Source: Symsagittifera roscoffensis (lineage: Eukaryota > Xenacoelomorpha > Acoela > Convolutidae). Taken from it: a stretch of 64,000 nt of DNA. Positions 45,001-57,050 of the stretch are shown here, one piece after another. The position numbers and the translations under genes were made by a program. The DNA is taken from positions 12,847,088 through 12,911,087 of the forward strand of contig NC_087071.1 in assembly GCF_963678635.1 (NCBI RefSeq). Reading direction: 5' to 3'. The notes under the pieces are model-generated. The model was not told the DNA's origin and made no database searches. It was given only the letters and a program-made list of their open reading frames with translations. Each line of letters starts with the position of its first letter. Position 1 is the first letter of the stretch.

Positions 45001-46918
45001 ATTCACTGACAAAATATTTTTTCAGCTTTTTCTGTAGGGGTCTTAGGGTTGTGGATACCATTGATAAAAGTCTCTAAAACACGCAAAGATTTGTCCGTGG
45101 AATCCAGACAGGTGTAAACACAATGTATGCTTGATTGCAAAAACCTAGGTTAGCGTTCTATAGTATTAAGCTATTCAATTTAGTGACCTACTCCAAGTCA
45201 TTCTCAGCAAACTCATTGAAAGCTAACTTTGATAAGTTTTCTAAGAAAACCAGGCACAAACTTCTTTGCTTTATTATACGGCCCGCGGGCTCATGTGATT
45301 GCCTGCAAAGTTATATTTTCCAATGTTATGGCAGCATTTCCAGAATATCTACATGAGTTTTGACGCCCCTTGCCATTTTGAAGGCCCTTTTCTACCGTTT
45401 TTCGTAACGAAAAAAAAATCGGAAGGAAAGATGAGCTGATGGTTGATGCTTGGACTATGTGCGGGCCTCTCATGGCAGTACTGTATCTGAACAGAAAATA
45501 TGATAATCTAGCTAACTGCTTATTAAAAATTACAAACATACTGGTATATTTCGCTATTATAAGTATTGATAACCTGCATATATATTGCTATATTGCAACT
45601 GTCTTACAGTTTTGCATCAAAAAAATCTTAGAAAAAAATCAATTCTTGTTGAGTTTTTGTTTCGACCGACTTGAGTTTGTGTTTCGACTTTTTGTTTTGG
45701 CTGTGCTGTAACTTTGTGTTCGACTTCATATTTTGACCTTGTGATTGCGAATTTATTTTTAAATTTTGTGTACGACCTTTTTGTTCGTCTTTTTGTTCAA
45801 CTTCATGTTTCGACTTTGAGTTCGACAATAGGTTCTTCTCGACTATGGATATATGGTCGAACTCTGACAAGTGTTGATCCGTCTCGATAGAAACATAAAT
45901 TGCAACCTCGATTTCCGCTAAAACCAGATACCAAAGCTGAATTAACGAGTTTTATTTATTTTTGATTACCTGGACATAAAATTAATTTGGCTTCCAGAAC
46001 TTTTTCTGGGAAAAAAATTAGCTTTAGTATATTCCAAACCGATTGCGAAAAAAAGATGTTTTATGGAACAATTTTGAAGTAAAAAAAATGATTAAGATTT
46101 TTCTACGTTTCAGCACAAAGATTTGCTTGGTTTGCTAATATGGAAGGTTCTACTGTTTTTTGGACCACTCTTTTCTTGGCTTTGCAAGTAGAAAAATATT
46201 GATAGTCATTTTTTATGATTCGTTTTCTTCAAATTACTTGCTATAAATTTTCAGTTGAAGCACACGAATAGTTTTTGTTCATATTTGATTTTATAAAACA
46301 CATCTTGAATCAAGCAATAAGAAAATGTTTCAACATCTCTTAATTGTTTCGAGGCAATAAAATTACCGGATGATTTGTTTTAGAAAAGATCTTCAAAAAA
46401 AATCTAAATTATTTATATTTCAGTTACTACTCAATACAAGCAACCAGCATTAATCATGGTAAAATAAATATGTTTTCTGTTTAATATTAAGTTTAAATGA
46501 TGACATGTATAATTTGACAAGTCGGTTTTGAAATGCTTTTTTTGAGGTTCGCCAAAGCACTATATAATACCTATCATAACTAAACTTTTAACGCTGCATG
46601 AAAAACGTTGCAAAAATAGGCCAACAATGACGTTTTAGTTGTAAAAAATTGCGTGAACTCCTTATGTGGCCATAATAAGTACATATAAACTCCCTTCCTC
46701 AGTAGTATTTGTCCACCAGAAGAGGCATATCCTAAAATACCAAGGGGTGGACTTTTTTAATCGAGTGATAGACCGAATACTTTATTGATAACTAGTCCAA
46801 AGATAGCTGATTGTCATAAGACTAGAATCCATTTTTCATTTGACGTTTTTTCTTATCAGTTGCAGACCACTCTAATGAATTAGATTTATAAATATAATGG
46901 GAATGCTGCTTTAGACAA
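39046..46918. other. Long region without recognised genes
   Basis: AT-rich, many stops in all frames. Dispersed repeats: 39449-39590 resembles 40079-40215, and 39598-39705 resembles 41358-41465. A three-fold 32-36-bp repeat (ctctatcacgctt-like) lies at about 43468-43555. A low-complexity run built on ttcgacttt/tttgtgttcgact lies at about 45655-45840. The inverted motif gaattcactgacaaa recurs around 44100-45020. Confidence 0.4.
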
Positions 46919-47029
46919 CAGTAGTTCGACCAATGAAGACCTTGTACTCTACATTGGAATAGGGCTGGGTGTTCTTTTAGCTACGATCATCACAGTTATT
47001 GTCCTTGTGGTTATCTTGTGCAAAGCTAG
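46919..47029 (+). CDS. Probable exon encoding a single transmembrane segment
   Basis: After a gctttag acceptor the frame reads NSSSTNEDL, then a textbook membrane span (IGIGLGVLLATIITVIVLVV) followed by ILCKARKQ. It ends near a GTTAGT donor. The polar glycosylatable outer side and basic inner side suggest a type I receptor-like protein. No other exon of the gene is identified. The composition is coding-like compared with its flanks. Confidence 0.5.
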
Positions 47030-49387
47030 AAAACAGTTAGTTTTAGCCCGACCATTACGAGATCTTGTTTTTGATCTGGTACTCTTGAACAAATTTGCCC
47101 CTAAATAACCGAGTGACACTTTTAAGTAAACTGAGTTTGAGAAAAAAAACAATAAAAAATCTGCTATTTGCTGAACAATTTTTGGCCAACATTTTTAATG
47201 TTTGCGGAAGAATAGAAGAAAGTAAACGCTTGATAAATCTCTGCGGTTTGCTTAGTGACTTTCATGAGACTTGAATGAGACTTGAATGCTGACTGAATTA
47301 CCTCTACATCGAATATCACACGCCAAATTGCACTCCCAAAATCCTATTTCAAAAAAATTCAATTTCCAGAAAAAAAATTTTCCATTCAAATTTGTCTCAA
47401 CAAAGATAGCGTGTTTTCCGGGAACAATCAAACTTTAATCTGCCATTTTAGAATTCAGGCGGATTAGTGTAATTAGAATAGGCGGCAAGGTAACTGCAAA
47501 CAGCTAAATCTTTGGAATTAAAAATGTAACTTTCGAAGTTTCATAGAACGCTTATCTGGATTATAGGTTCAAATATTTTGGAAAAAAACCGAATAGACAA
47601 ACAGTGTTTTTTTTCACGTATTTCTCTTCGCTTTGCAAAAGGAGCTCAGATGAACTGATTTAAAGTCATTATTGATGTCTTTCAGTTCTTCTCACTGATC
47701 TTACAAGTTTTAATAAGTCTCTTAAGTTCTTATAAGTTCTGTTCTGATAAGTTTCTTCGAGCCCTTTATACGTCTGAACTTTGAACCTATATCACAAATA
47801 GTCTCCATTGGTTGTTTTTATGCCCTTTCCCATTTCAACAAAGACTTGTGAGCTCATTTTGAGTCCTGGTCGAATACGAGAACCCAAATGTAGATGACTG
47901 TATGTATGTTGTTTTGATTATTCGACTAAATTAAAATTTGACACGAAGGATAACCAGTGTTTGTGCAAGTAGAATATTTATTTTTCGTTCGGTTGTGAGC
48001 GCAGCTAAATGAAAACCTGGAAAAAAGTTCAATAGTAAGAGTTGAATACGCGTATTTGACAACACTTTTATTTAAAAAAATCGAAAACCCAATAATTCAA
48101 ACTAAATCTGTAATCCAGAATGTTTTGCAGAACTGTTTTGCAGAAATATTCCTCCGGTAAACTCTTATCACGTCTTGTTTGCTTGTTTCCACGTCTTTTT
48201 GCGTGTTTAAGCCGGCTCACTTGCTGTATTCATTCGAAATAAGACAAAAAATGAAAAATTTATATTGATTTTTTTTTCAGTGCGGAGATTTTTAAATTTT
48301 TTTCTCATTGGTTTCTTATCAAGACTGCCAGGGCTTTTTTATAATTCAGTTAATTCTTTTCCCTACCATTAACAAATATTATTTGATTTGTCTCATTATT
48401 CGTGGAAATCGAAACAAGTAGAAAAAAACCAGGATAGCCGGTTACTGTGCAAGTCGAACAGTATATTCCTACAATAATCTTCAAAAAAAACATTGTTGGC
48501 AGTCTTTCATAATGATATAGGCAAATTGGACAAATTTTTTGTAGAAAAAATACTAGAAAAACAAAAAACCGCAAAAGATTATTAAAAACGCTAAGTTTTT
48601 TTTGCTGAAAATTTTTAAATGTTTGAAGCTTTTGGTTGAAAATGGAGCTAAGAAACCCCAAAAACTAGTTTTAACTGCTTGAAACCAAATTTTTAGAATT
48701 AAATTAGGCATAATTAGGCTGTTGTAAGATTGCTCGCTCAGTAGTAGATGTTGGAGCTGATCAGGGCGGGGGGTCCTGGAAGGTCTCCATGTTTTAAGAT
48801 CGGGAATAGAGCATCCCGTCTTCCAGCTATGTATTAGCATTGGTTACAGAGCCTGCAAGGTATCAGGATAAGGAATATCAATGATAAAGTTTCATGGTTT
48901 GTGTGATGGTAAGATAATGTTAAGACATTTTTTTTGGTTTTTAAGTGGAAATGTCTAGTTTTTCGCAAAAATCTCAGCACGCATTTTCTATTTGTTAAAT
49001 ATCACTGGTTAATTACATGAAGATTGTGAGTCCTTTTTTTAAGTTTTTTGGTACATGGTAAATCAATGATAAGAGTTTTTGGCCAAAAATTTGGATTTTT
49101 TTTAAAAAAATTTAAAACACGATAAGATTTGTTATAATTTGACCTATTAACTATTTCATTAGATGATTTTACTTTCTATCTACCTAAATCTATGCTAAAA
49201 CCTACTGGAACTTCGAGAAAATCAAGGTTTTGAGAAAAAAAATAAATTACAGTGAAATTATATAAATCACTGCATCGTATTTGAAATTAACTGCTACTTT
49301 AAAATAAAATTCCAACAAAAAACTGCATCGTACAAAAGTTTAATACATTGCATCATTTGTAATTAATTTATTACCATGCATCAGTTC
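47030..49387. other. Non-coding DNA with a possible relic
   Basis: Mostly AT-rich. At 48738-48890 a GC-richer + frame reads VDVGADQGGGSWKVSMF, stop, then SIPSSSYVLALVTEPARY. It looks like a degraded coding fragment. I cannot name the family. Confidence 0.35.
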
Positions 49388-49807
49388 TTATAAATTTAAT
49401 GGTTTTGTATGAATTGCATCATCTTGAACTTGTCTTTTTGGATATAAATAACTAAGTCCTTTCTCTGTTTGCTCATATATTGCCACCATTTGGCTTACGG
49501 TTTTGAATCCTCTTTTTGTAGATGTTAGGTTGATTGCTTCATGTTGCACTCTCCTGTACTTTAACATGGGACCGTCTCCAGAATCTTCTAGAACTCGTTT
49601 GTTCACACCCTTACTAGTGATTTTGAATTTATCTGACTTGTTGTCATAGCAACAACATGTCTTGCTACACAAACAGAGCATTTCTGTACATTTAAATTCT
49701 TCTTTAAAAAGTCCCGGCTCCTGTTTATCAGGCTTTTTATGGGTACTGCAACACGTTCGAGGGAAGAAATTGGATTTGATCTGCCTTGAAAGAGTCTCTT
49801 TATTCAT
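49388..49807 (-). CDS. Polymerase copy 1, intact C-terminal domain frame (139 codons)
   Basis: The longest clean piece of the C-terminus, with a Cys cluster (CTEMLCLCSKTCCCYD), a Lys-rich segment and EQTEKGLSYLYPKR. It ends HTKPLNL at its own stop. Cys-rich C-termini of this kind follow the palm in metazoan Polinton-type polymerases. It is a part of the pseudogene, not an independent gene. Confidence 0.65.
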   Translation of the reverse strand: MNKETLSRQIKSNFFPRTCCSTHKKPDKQEPGLFKEEFKCTEMLCLCSKTCCCYDNKSDKFKITSKGVNKRVLEDSGDGPMLKYRRVQHEAINLTSTKRGFKTVSQMVAIYEQTEKGLSYLYPKRQVQDDAIHTKPLNL

Positions 49808-49889
49808 TTGCCCTCATTTCTTTCTAAATAGCGTTCTTATCTGGTTGGATACAATCATATCAGTTTTCTTCAGCAAGTGCTAAATAGAG

Positions 49890-49904
49890 TGATTCTGTGT
49901 CCAT
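49890..49904 (-). other. Polymerase motif C with DTD changed to DTE
   Basis: The - strand codes MDTES followed by LYLALAEE. Family-B polymerases carry two catalytic aspartates as DTD here; the second is Glu in this copy. Stops follow shortly after. A GTGAAAGAAAAA microsatellite at about 49937-49975 interrupts the sequence just upstream. Confidence 0.65.
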
Positions 49905-52900
49905 CTCCAGCTCTTCAAATTTATTTACATCAGTGAAAAAAAGAAAAAAGTGAAAGAAAAAAGTGAAAGAAAACAGAGTAGAGTTCCAAAATTCTCAGCT
50001 TTGCATACTGAAGTATGAAAAAGCCAACAAGGATGGATTCTCGGTGATCAATCGTTAATTTCAACAACTCCACTCAAACAAGTCTTTTCTACTTTATTCA
50101 TCTCTTTTGAGCAATGGTTCATTGATGGCTTTATGAGTTTTTCATCGCTCAGATACTTCGTAATTTTATTGCCTGGATCTATCCATGATCTGATATTCAT
50201 AGGAGGCCTAAAAGCTTCATAGATTCTGCTACAACTCCTGACAGAGAGTTATCACCGCCTTCTCGGCTAGCATCAACCACTGACTGAACAAAATAATTAA
50301 AGCATTTCCGAGGAGAAAATTGAACAAAAAAACTGTTTTTTTTGGTGCACTGCAATCCAAATTTCATATAAAAGTCAAAAGAAGAGTTATAACTGTTCCA
50401 TTTTCTAGCATGAAACTAGATATCAGCATTTTTGAGGATGTTTTAACGTTTCGTTTTCAACTTCAGAATTTTTCATAGAATCTTGAATATCGTTTCTTCC
50501 AACCTCGATTATTTTGAAAATTGGAGCAAAATTGTTAAATTTTGATTTCAGTTGATCTGGAACAACTAAGTGGCACTGAACGTAGCCAAAATGAGATCAT
50601 TTTTACTTTTGCTAGAAGGGAGTCTGTAGGAAGAAGTATTTTGTAAGGAAAAGGGGTTCTGACATGATTCTTAATCTTATCATTGGTTTTGAAATTTTCC
50701 CACCACTCACACTCCCACATTTCTTCAATTTTGTATCCTTCCTCTTTAATGTACTCTAACCGCATATCATCCATCTCTCTCTCTCTTCTTGTTTCCTCGC
50801 TCAACATCCTGTTCTGTTAAGGAGGGACGAGCTTCTTGACAGCAACAGAAGTTGTAGTAGAATCCCATTGCTTTGAACACTGTTTCACAGTGATCACATT
50901 AACCATCCACATTAAGAAAGCCGATTTTTTTCTGTTTTCCAGATGTAAAAGAGCTCTCTTTTTTTTATTTCTGGTCTTGTTTCCGGATAAAAAGACATGA
51001 CCATATTCTCAAATTTCCAACGATCGATACACAATTATTGGATGCACTTCTAATGAATATTTTATCAACCACAGCTTTTCGAGTGAAAATAATTGGAAGG
51101 TCTACTAGTCAAATCTTCTCAATTTTTTTTCACAAAAATCTTTATCGCGTTCGCAAAGTGGATAAAATTCGAAACTTGTAGATTTGTGTTGACATATGTT
51201 TGCTAGATTTAGAAGAGTACATCCAAGTACCAACATATCTATGCCCTTGTTCTGATAAAATTGAGTCATTTTTTGCATTGCTTCCAGGGTTGGACTAACA
51301 TCCTTGTTGTTTTACCACTTCAAAAAGTCTTTGAACACAGTCAAGTCATTCTGTTTTTCGTCTCTCGTAATTAATTATAATTATTGAAACCAGATGGAGG
51401 CACTGTCTTGAAATGAAAATTTTTCAGTGCTTGTTTTTGGTCAAGCCCACTCTTTCTCAGCGTCTCATAGTCCTTAAATTTTTTGTCTAGAGGATTATTT
51501 TTTCTAAGTTTACTGAAAAAGGCTTTATACGTCATCAACTCGGGAAATTCAAGCTTTTCTGGGTTGCCAAACCACTCAAAGGGGAAGAATCCTTTCGTTT
51601 CGCTATTATAGACTGTGAAAAAAGAGTCGAGAGTAGTTGCTCGACCCAGAATTTTTTTTATGTCGAGAAATTTTACATGTCCAAACTTCAAGGAAATGAA
51701 ATTGTTTGCTTTTTTGATGACTGATGTTTCTTGTACCCTATCGCGAATCAAATAAGGGGTTACGTAGGACTTGATCGATATCAAATCAAATCTACCGCTG
51801 TTAAATCCAAAAACAGGTACAGTATTTACATATCTCTACAGATTGTTGTCTCAAATTAATGAGTTGACTTTTCTGAATGTGCAAGAATTGTGTTGACATA
51901 TCTGCTTCTTCCGAATCTTCAATGCATTCGTCTTTGTACTCAAATTGGGTAATTGAATAATTTTTACCTCGTTCGTTTAGCTGATCGAAATTATTTTTCA
52001 TTTTTCATTGATAGCTATTTCAATATCTTGAAAACTTGTTCTCATCTCCAGCCTATTTTTTCAGCCAACAGTTCGAGGTTGCTTACAAGGTCAATTATCA
52101 AGCTTTCTGGACCCTTGTTGTACAAGAACATGGGTTCATCAATCAGATTTGATGATATAGAGACTGAAAATGGAACTTGTTTTCCAATCCAGGTTGCAGT
52201 TTGTGTTTCTTTTAGTTCCTATGTAGGAACAAAAATCGACTCAAAATTGCAAGTGTAATCGACTTAAAAAGTTTGTTGTCTTCAGTAACAGGAAGATTGA
52301 ATCCATTTAGTTTTTCAAACAAGGTTTCTCGAAGCTCATACACGTTCTTCGGGTAAATAAGTCTCACTCGATCCTTGCATCTCAGAAGATGTTTGGTAAA
52401 ATTGTCGGATTTATTGAAGAAAGTGGCACAATTTGGACACCAAAAACATTTGAAGAAGCTTTCTAGATCGATTGTATGAAAGATATGATTGTTGAACCTC
52501 AGTAGTTTAACTGTTTTATCAAATCTTACTATACTTCGTCGAGCTAGTTCTCCTACATTTTCACCTTCTTGGATACCAAAATCGTCTATAAAGGTGTTCT
52601 TTTGCACAATTTCCTCGACAACAGTTAAGTTATCGCCTGAAACTCCATGAAAACATTTATGATCATGACCTTACTTTGAAACAAAATCTAGAAAGTACCT
52701 AGAAGTGTGAGAGTCGCGATCATTGTGTCCTTTCATGTACATTGCGCGGGAAAGACGCAAATGGTTCTTGTATGGTTTCCTGTCTTTGTTAGATAAGATC
52801 ACCATCTTCCCAGATCATCAGATCACCATCTTTCCTTTTTTCCTCCACAATCTTGTTCAAGTCCGGTACAGTATCACTGGGTTTTCGTTCCTTAGCTGCG

Positions 52901-53353
52901 TGTTCCTTTCTCCGGTGTTGCTGGAGAGAGTAGTGAAACGGGAACTCTTGTTCACAAGAGGGACAAACCGTCGACTACTTCAAACTTGGTTGAGCATGCT
53001 TATTGACCAAATAACAGTTCATTTCTCATTAATTGTAAGTGAAATACTTTCAATTAGGACAAGAAAAAACTCCATTAGCACATCTTTTTTGATGTCGAGC
53101 TGCGTTTTGGCGATTGTGCATAACTCCACAAGCTCCACACTTCATTTTCTTCTTGCTGTTAATGGCAGGCATTATCTAATAATTTTGGGACTTTAGAAAG
53201 GTTCCAAAATTAAAAACTTAAAATACCAATTGCACGAAAATACTTACTTTTTTCTTTTCGTGAGCTTACGAATTGTAAAAATTTGAAGTAAAATTCAAAT
53301 AACTGTTTCTGATTGGCAAACTAAATTAATGATTTAACCCAATAAAATATGCG

Positions 53354-53361
53354 TTTTTATA
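53354..53361 (-). promoter_or_regulatory. TATA box of polymerase copy 1
   Basis: The - strand reads TATAAAAA. It lies between the CRE palindromes (nearest at 53369-53376, 7 bases away) and the start of the finger frame, about 165 bp downstream. The same position in copy 2 has TATAAAAG at 56799-56806. Confidence 0.55.
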
Positions 53362-53368
53362 CTAACAA

Positions 53369-53625
53369 TGACGTCATTGCCTACACAGTTATCCTTTTAT
53401 GGTCATGACGTCATTCTAAGAAAAGACGTGACGTCACCGCGCACGCTGTTTTCCTTTTTTGGCAAACGCATCATTCTTTAAATAGAAGTGACGTCACCAC
53501 CCCAAGTATTTTCCTTTTGACGTAAAATATTCATTTTTTAAACAGAAGTGAAGTCACCAGTAACGCGATTTTCCTTGTATGGTAATGGCGTCATCACCTT
53601 CGCATTTTCTAGGTATGGAGAAACT
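53369..53625. promoter_or_regulatory. CRE (TGACGTCA) array upstream of polymerase copy 1
   Basis: Perfect TGACGTCA palindromes at 53369-53376, 53406-53413, 53429-53436 and 53489-53496, then degenerate versions (agtgaagtcacc, tggcgtcatc) to about 53605. They sit in a roughly 60-bp tandem repeat with shared ttttcctttt and aatagaagtgac segments. TGACGTCA is the site for CREB/ATF-type bZIP proteins. Next to a TATA box this makes a plausible inducible promoter; a replication-origin role is an alternative. Confidence 0.65.
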
Positions 53626-54779
53626 TCTAGATTTTTCCATTTTATAAAATCAACCAATCAGTATTCTAGACATACATTTGAATAAATAATGATCAATTTT
53701 TACAAATGTCAATTAACAAACACTTGAGTTACTCTACAGAAAAAAAGAAAACATTCCTTGTGATTTCGTTGATGATGAAATAGATGTAGATTACTACTTT
53801 TTTCACAATTTTGGAACGTTATTTGGAGAAACTTATTCAGTCCAAGAGTTTATTTTGAAATGAGTATTGAGTATCGAAGCTACTAAGATATCATTGAGCT
53901 ACACCTGACTAGAAAAAAAATGTTTTTTATTTGAATTTGATCAAAAAGTTGTACGATAATATATCAAAACATCTTTTCATTCCTTACCCGATACCGAAAT
54001 TCGAAAAAACTCCCTAGCAAGGTTCTTTTTTTCTTCATTTCTTTAAAGATTTTCAAAGCTCAAAATCCTGCATGAAAAAGTTTGAAATCAGATTTCCAGA
54101 GATTTGCTTCAAAAAATTTATCAATTTTGAGTTATTCTCTCAAATCTACATCAAAATCAAAGAAATTGACTCAAAAATTATCAGATTTTCATTGATTAAA
54201 TACAAAAAATTCAATTGACTTGGTGAGAAGTTTTGCAGAGATGCTACTTTTGTAAGTTTTCTTTGTTTTGTTACTTTTATCGGCAACATTTTTTGTTTTT
54301 ACAGAAAACAACATTTGGTAATTTTTTTGCAATTGCTTTTGTTTATATTCTTTCTTATTTGGAAGATTTGAGTCCTTAAAAAGATCTCCTGATTGGTTTT
54401 GACATCTAGAACAAAAATGAACATTTTTGTGACTGGAAACGACAATGTATAAAAAGTATCTAAATTGGAACTTTGTTTCTGATCGGACACAATTGTTATA
54501 TAAAAACTCAATAAAAGGAAGCAAAAATCTAATTGACGCGACTACAATCCATTTGGGAAAACTAATTCTGATTGGTTAAACCCACACACTCGAGTTGACG
54601 GTACCCCTTCTCTCTGAACTAAGAATTATTATTTTTTTCAACTTAACTACCATCAACTACCTCCTCTCTCCGCTCTAAATACTTTAATTTAAACTCAACT
54701 TCCGTCAACTACCTCCTTCTCAACTGTAAATATTGTTTTTACTCTGTATTTTTATTCCACCTATTGCTCAAAGTGATCT
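53626..54779. other. Spacer of composite unit 1
   Basis: AT-rich. 53640-53900 and 54050-54550 are repeated at 57080-57345 and 57425-57785 respectively. It includes TATATAAAA at 54497-54505, the equivalent of the TATA box before the 57.8-kb gene. Confidence 0.5.
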
Positions 54780-54886
54780 TCTCAGTGCAAAACAGCAACG
54801 TTTCATCCGATCTAGTACAGATGTAAGTGCGAGAAAAAGTCTCTGGAGTTTGGTTTTCTGGCACGGATGGACATCCCAATCCAATT
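54780..54886 (+). pseudogene. MVEVMR-family 5' fragment, copy 5
   Basis: Encodes the SSDLVQM-like and GTDGHPNP stretch seen upstream of MVEVMR in other copies, then stops abruptly at caatccaattcat, where polymerase copy 2 begins. This marks the junction of the two composite units. Confidence 0.45.
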
Positions 54887-56640
54887 CATAATTCTTCATA
54901 GAATCTTTAATATCGTTTCTTCCAACCTCGGTCATTTTGAAAATTGGAGCAAAATTGTTATATTTTGATTTCAGTTCATCTGGAACTACTAAGTCGCACT
55001 GAACGTAGCCAAAATGAATTCAACTTTTTACTTTTGCTATAAGGCAGTCCGTAGAAAGAAGTCTTTTGCAAGGAAAATGGGTTCTGACATGATTCTTAAT
55101 TTTGTCATTGGTTTTGAAAATTTCCCACCACTCACACTCCCACATTTCTTCAATTTTGTCACCTGTCTCTTTAATGTATTCTCGTCGCATATCAATCTCT
55201 TTCTTCTTGTTTCCTCGCTCAACATCCTGTTCTGAAAAGGAGGGACGAGCTTCTTGACAGGAACAGAAGTTGTAGTTTTATCCCATTGCTTCGAACACTG
55301 TTTCACAGTTATCACATTAACCATCCACCTTAAAGCAGTCGATTTTTTTTACTGTTTTCCAGATGTGAAAGATCTCTCAATTTTTTTATTTCTGGTCTTG
55401 TTTCCTGGTAGAAAGACATGACCATGCTCTAAAATTCCAACGATCGATTTACATTTATTTGATGAACTTCTGATGAATATTTTAGCAACCACAGCTTTCC
55501 GAGTGAAAATAATGGAAGGTCTACAATTCATGTCTTCTCAAATTTTTTCACAAAAATCTTTATTGCGTTCGCAAAATGGATAAAAGTCGAAACTTGTAGA
55601 TTTGTGTTGACATATGTTTGCTAGATTTAGAAGAGTACGTCCAATTACCAACATATCTATGCCCTTGTTCTGATAAAACTGAATCAAATTTTGCATTGCT
55701 TCCAGGGTTGGAACAACATCCTTGTTGTTGTACCACTTCAAGAAGTCTTTGAACACAGTCATTCTGTTTTTTCGTCCGAGTTTCTCGTAATTAATTGTAA
55801 TTATTGAAACCAGATGGAGGCATTGTCTTGACGTGAAAATTTTTCAGTGCTTGTTGTTGGTCAAGCCCACTCTTTCTCAGCTTCTCATAGTCCTTAAACT
55901 TTTTGTCTAGAGGAGTAGTGTTTCTAACTTTACTGAAAAAGGCTTTATACGGCATCAACTCGGGAAAGTGAAGCTTTTCTGGGTTGTCAAACCACACAAA
56001 GGGGTAGATTTTTTTCGTTTCGCTAGCTTTATAGGCTGTGAGAAAAGAGTCGAGAGTAGGTGCTCGACCCAGAATTTTTTTTATGTCGAGAAATTTCACG
56101 TCTCCAAACTTGAAGGAAATGAAATTGTTTGCTTTTTTGATGACTGATGTATCTTGTACCCTATCGCGAATCAAATGAAAGTACCTAGAAGTGCGGAGAA
56201 GACACAAATGGTTCTAGTATGGTTTCTTGTCTTTGTTAGATAGGATGACCATCTTCCCAGATCATCAGATCACCATCTTGCCCTTCTTCCTTCACAATCT
56301 TGTTCAAGTCCGGTACAGTATCACTGGGTTTTTGTTGCTTAGCTACGTGTTCCTTTTCCGATATTGTTGGAGAGAGTAGTGACTTGGGAACTCTTGTTCA
56401 CAAGAGGGACAAACCGTCGACTACTTCAAACTTGGTTGAGCATGCTTAATGACCATATGATAGTTCATTTCTCATTGATTGTAAGTGAAATACTTTCAAT
56501 TAGGACAAGAAAAAACTTCTTTATCATATCTTTGTTGATGTCGAGCTGCGTTTTGGCGATTGTGCATAACTCCACAAGCTCCACACTTCATTTTCTCCTT
56601 TGTGTTATGGGCAGGCATTATCTAATAAGTTTGGGACTTT
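54887..56640 (-). pseudogene. Protein-primed family-B DNA polymerase, copy 2 (palm missing)
   Basis: Equivalent to 50465-53190 of copy 1. Open pieces are 55791-56207 (ILGRAPTLDSF, SGFNNYN), 55538-55762 (FKDFLKWYNNKDVVPTLEA), 55349-55531 and 55037-55324. The palm and C-terminal domain are absent because the unit junction at 54887 cuts them off. About 940 bp (51755-52693 in copy 1, holding Exo II and one finger) is deleted at 56177. The exonuclease-linker block is better preserved here than in copy 1, so neither copy is the direct parent of the other. Confidence 0.75.
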
Positions 56641-56798
56641 AGAAATGTTCCCAAATTAAAATTTTAAAATACCAATTGCATGAAAATATTTACTTTTTTC
56701 TTTTCGTGAAGTTACGAACTGTAAAATTTGAAGTAAAATTCAAATAAGTGTTTCTGATGGACAAACTAAATTAATGATTTAACCCAATAAAATTTGCG

Positions 56799-57050
56799 CT
56801 TTTATACCAACAATGACGTCATTGCCTACACAGTTATCCTTTTATGGTCATGACGTCATTCTAAGAAAAGACGTGACGTCACCGCGCACGCTGTTTTCCT
56901 TTTTTGGCAATGGCATCATTCTTTAAATAGAAGTGACGTCACCACCCCCGGTATTTTCCTTTCAAGGTAAAAAAGTCAATCTTTAAACAGAAGTGAAGTC
57001 ACCACCAACGCAATTTTCCTTTTATGGTAATGACGCCATCACCTTCGCTT
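56799..57050. promoter_or_regulatory. TATA box and CRE array upstream of polymerase copy 2
   Basis: TATAAAAG on the - strand at 56799-56806, then TGACGTCA at 56814-56821, 56851-56858, 56874-56881 and 56934-56941. The spacings (37, 23, 60) equal those in copy 1. A fifth, degenerate site (tgacgcca) is near 57028. Confidence 0.65.

Larger units (their letters stand above)
49388..53190 (-). pseudogene. Protein-primed family-B DNA polymerase, copy 1 (near full-length, decayed)
   Basis: A - strand reading spread over several frames, with recognisable parts in the right order. Zinc-finger N-terminus (52700-53190: CGACGVMHNRQNAARH and CPSCEQEFPFHYSLQQH). A second finger and linker (52212-52607: CPNCATFFNKSDNFTKH, LIYPKNVYELRETLFEKL). 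Exo II FGFNSGRFDL (about 51785-51812). The conserved ILGRATTLDSF to SGFNNY block (51371-51784). WECEW (about 50700). VQCHLVVP (about 50560). Motif-B region near MKLLG (about 50215). Motif C (49890-49904). C-terminal domain (49388-49807). This is the organellar/viral polymerase B family used by Polintons/Mavericks and adintoviruses. Stops and frameshifts make it non-functional. No Polinton integrase, ATPase or capsid gene was found nearby. Confidence 0.8.

Noticed and set aside
45628-45870. 80-codon - strand frame rich in Lys, Ser and Gln
   Set aside because: Produced by a short degenerate DNA repeat, which keeps the frame open.
52723-53196. 157-codon + strand frame
   Set aside because: Antisense of the polymerase zinc-finger region; the - strand frames carry the paired Cys and His.
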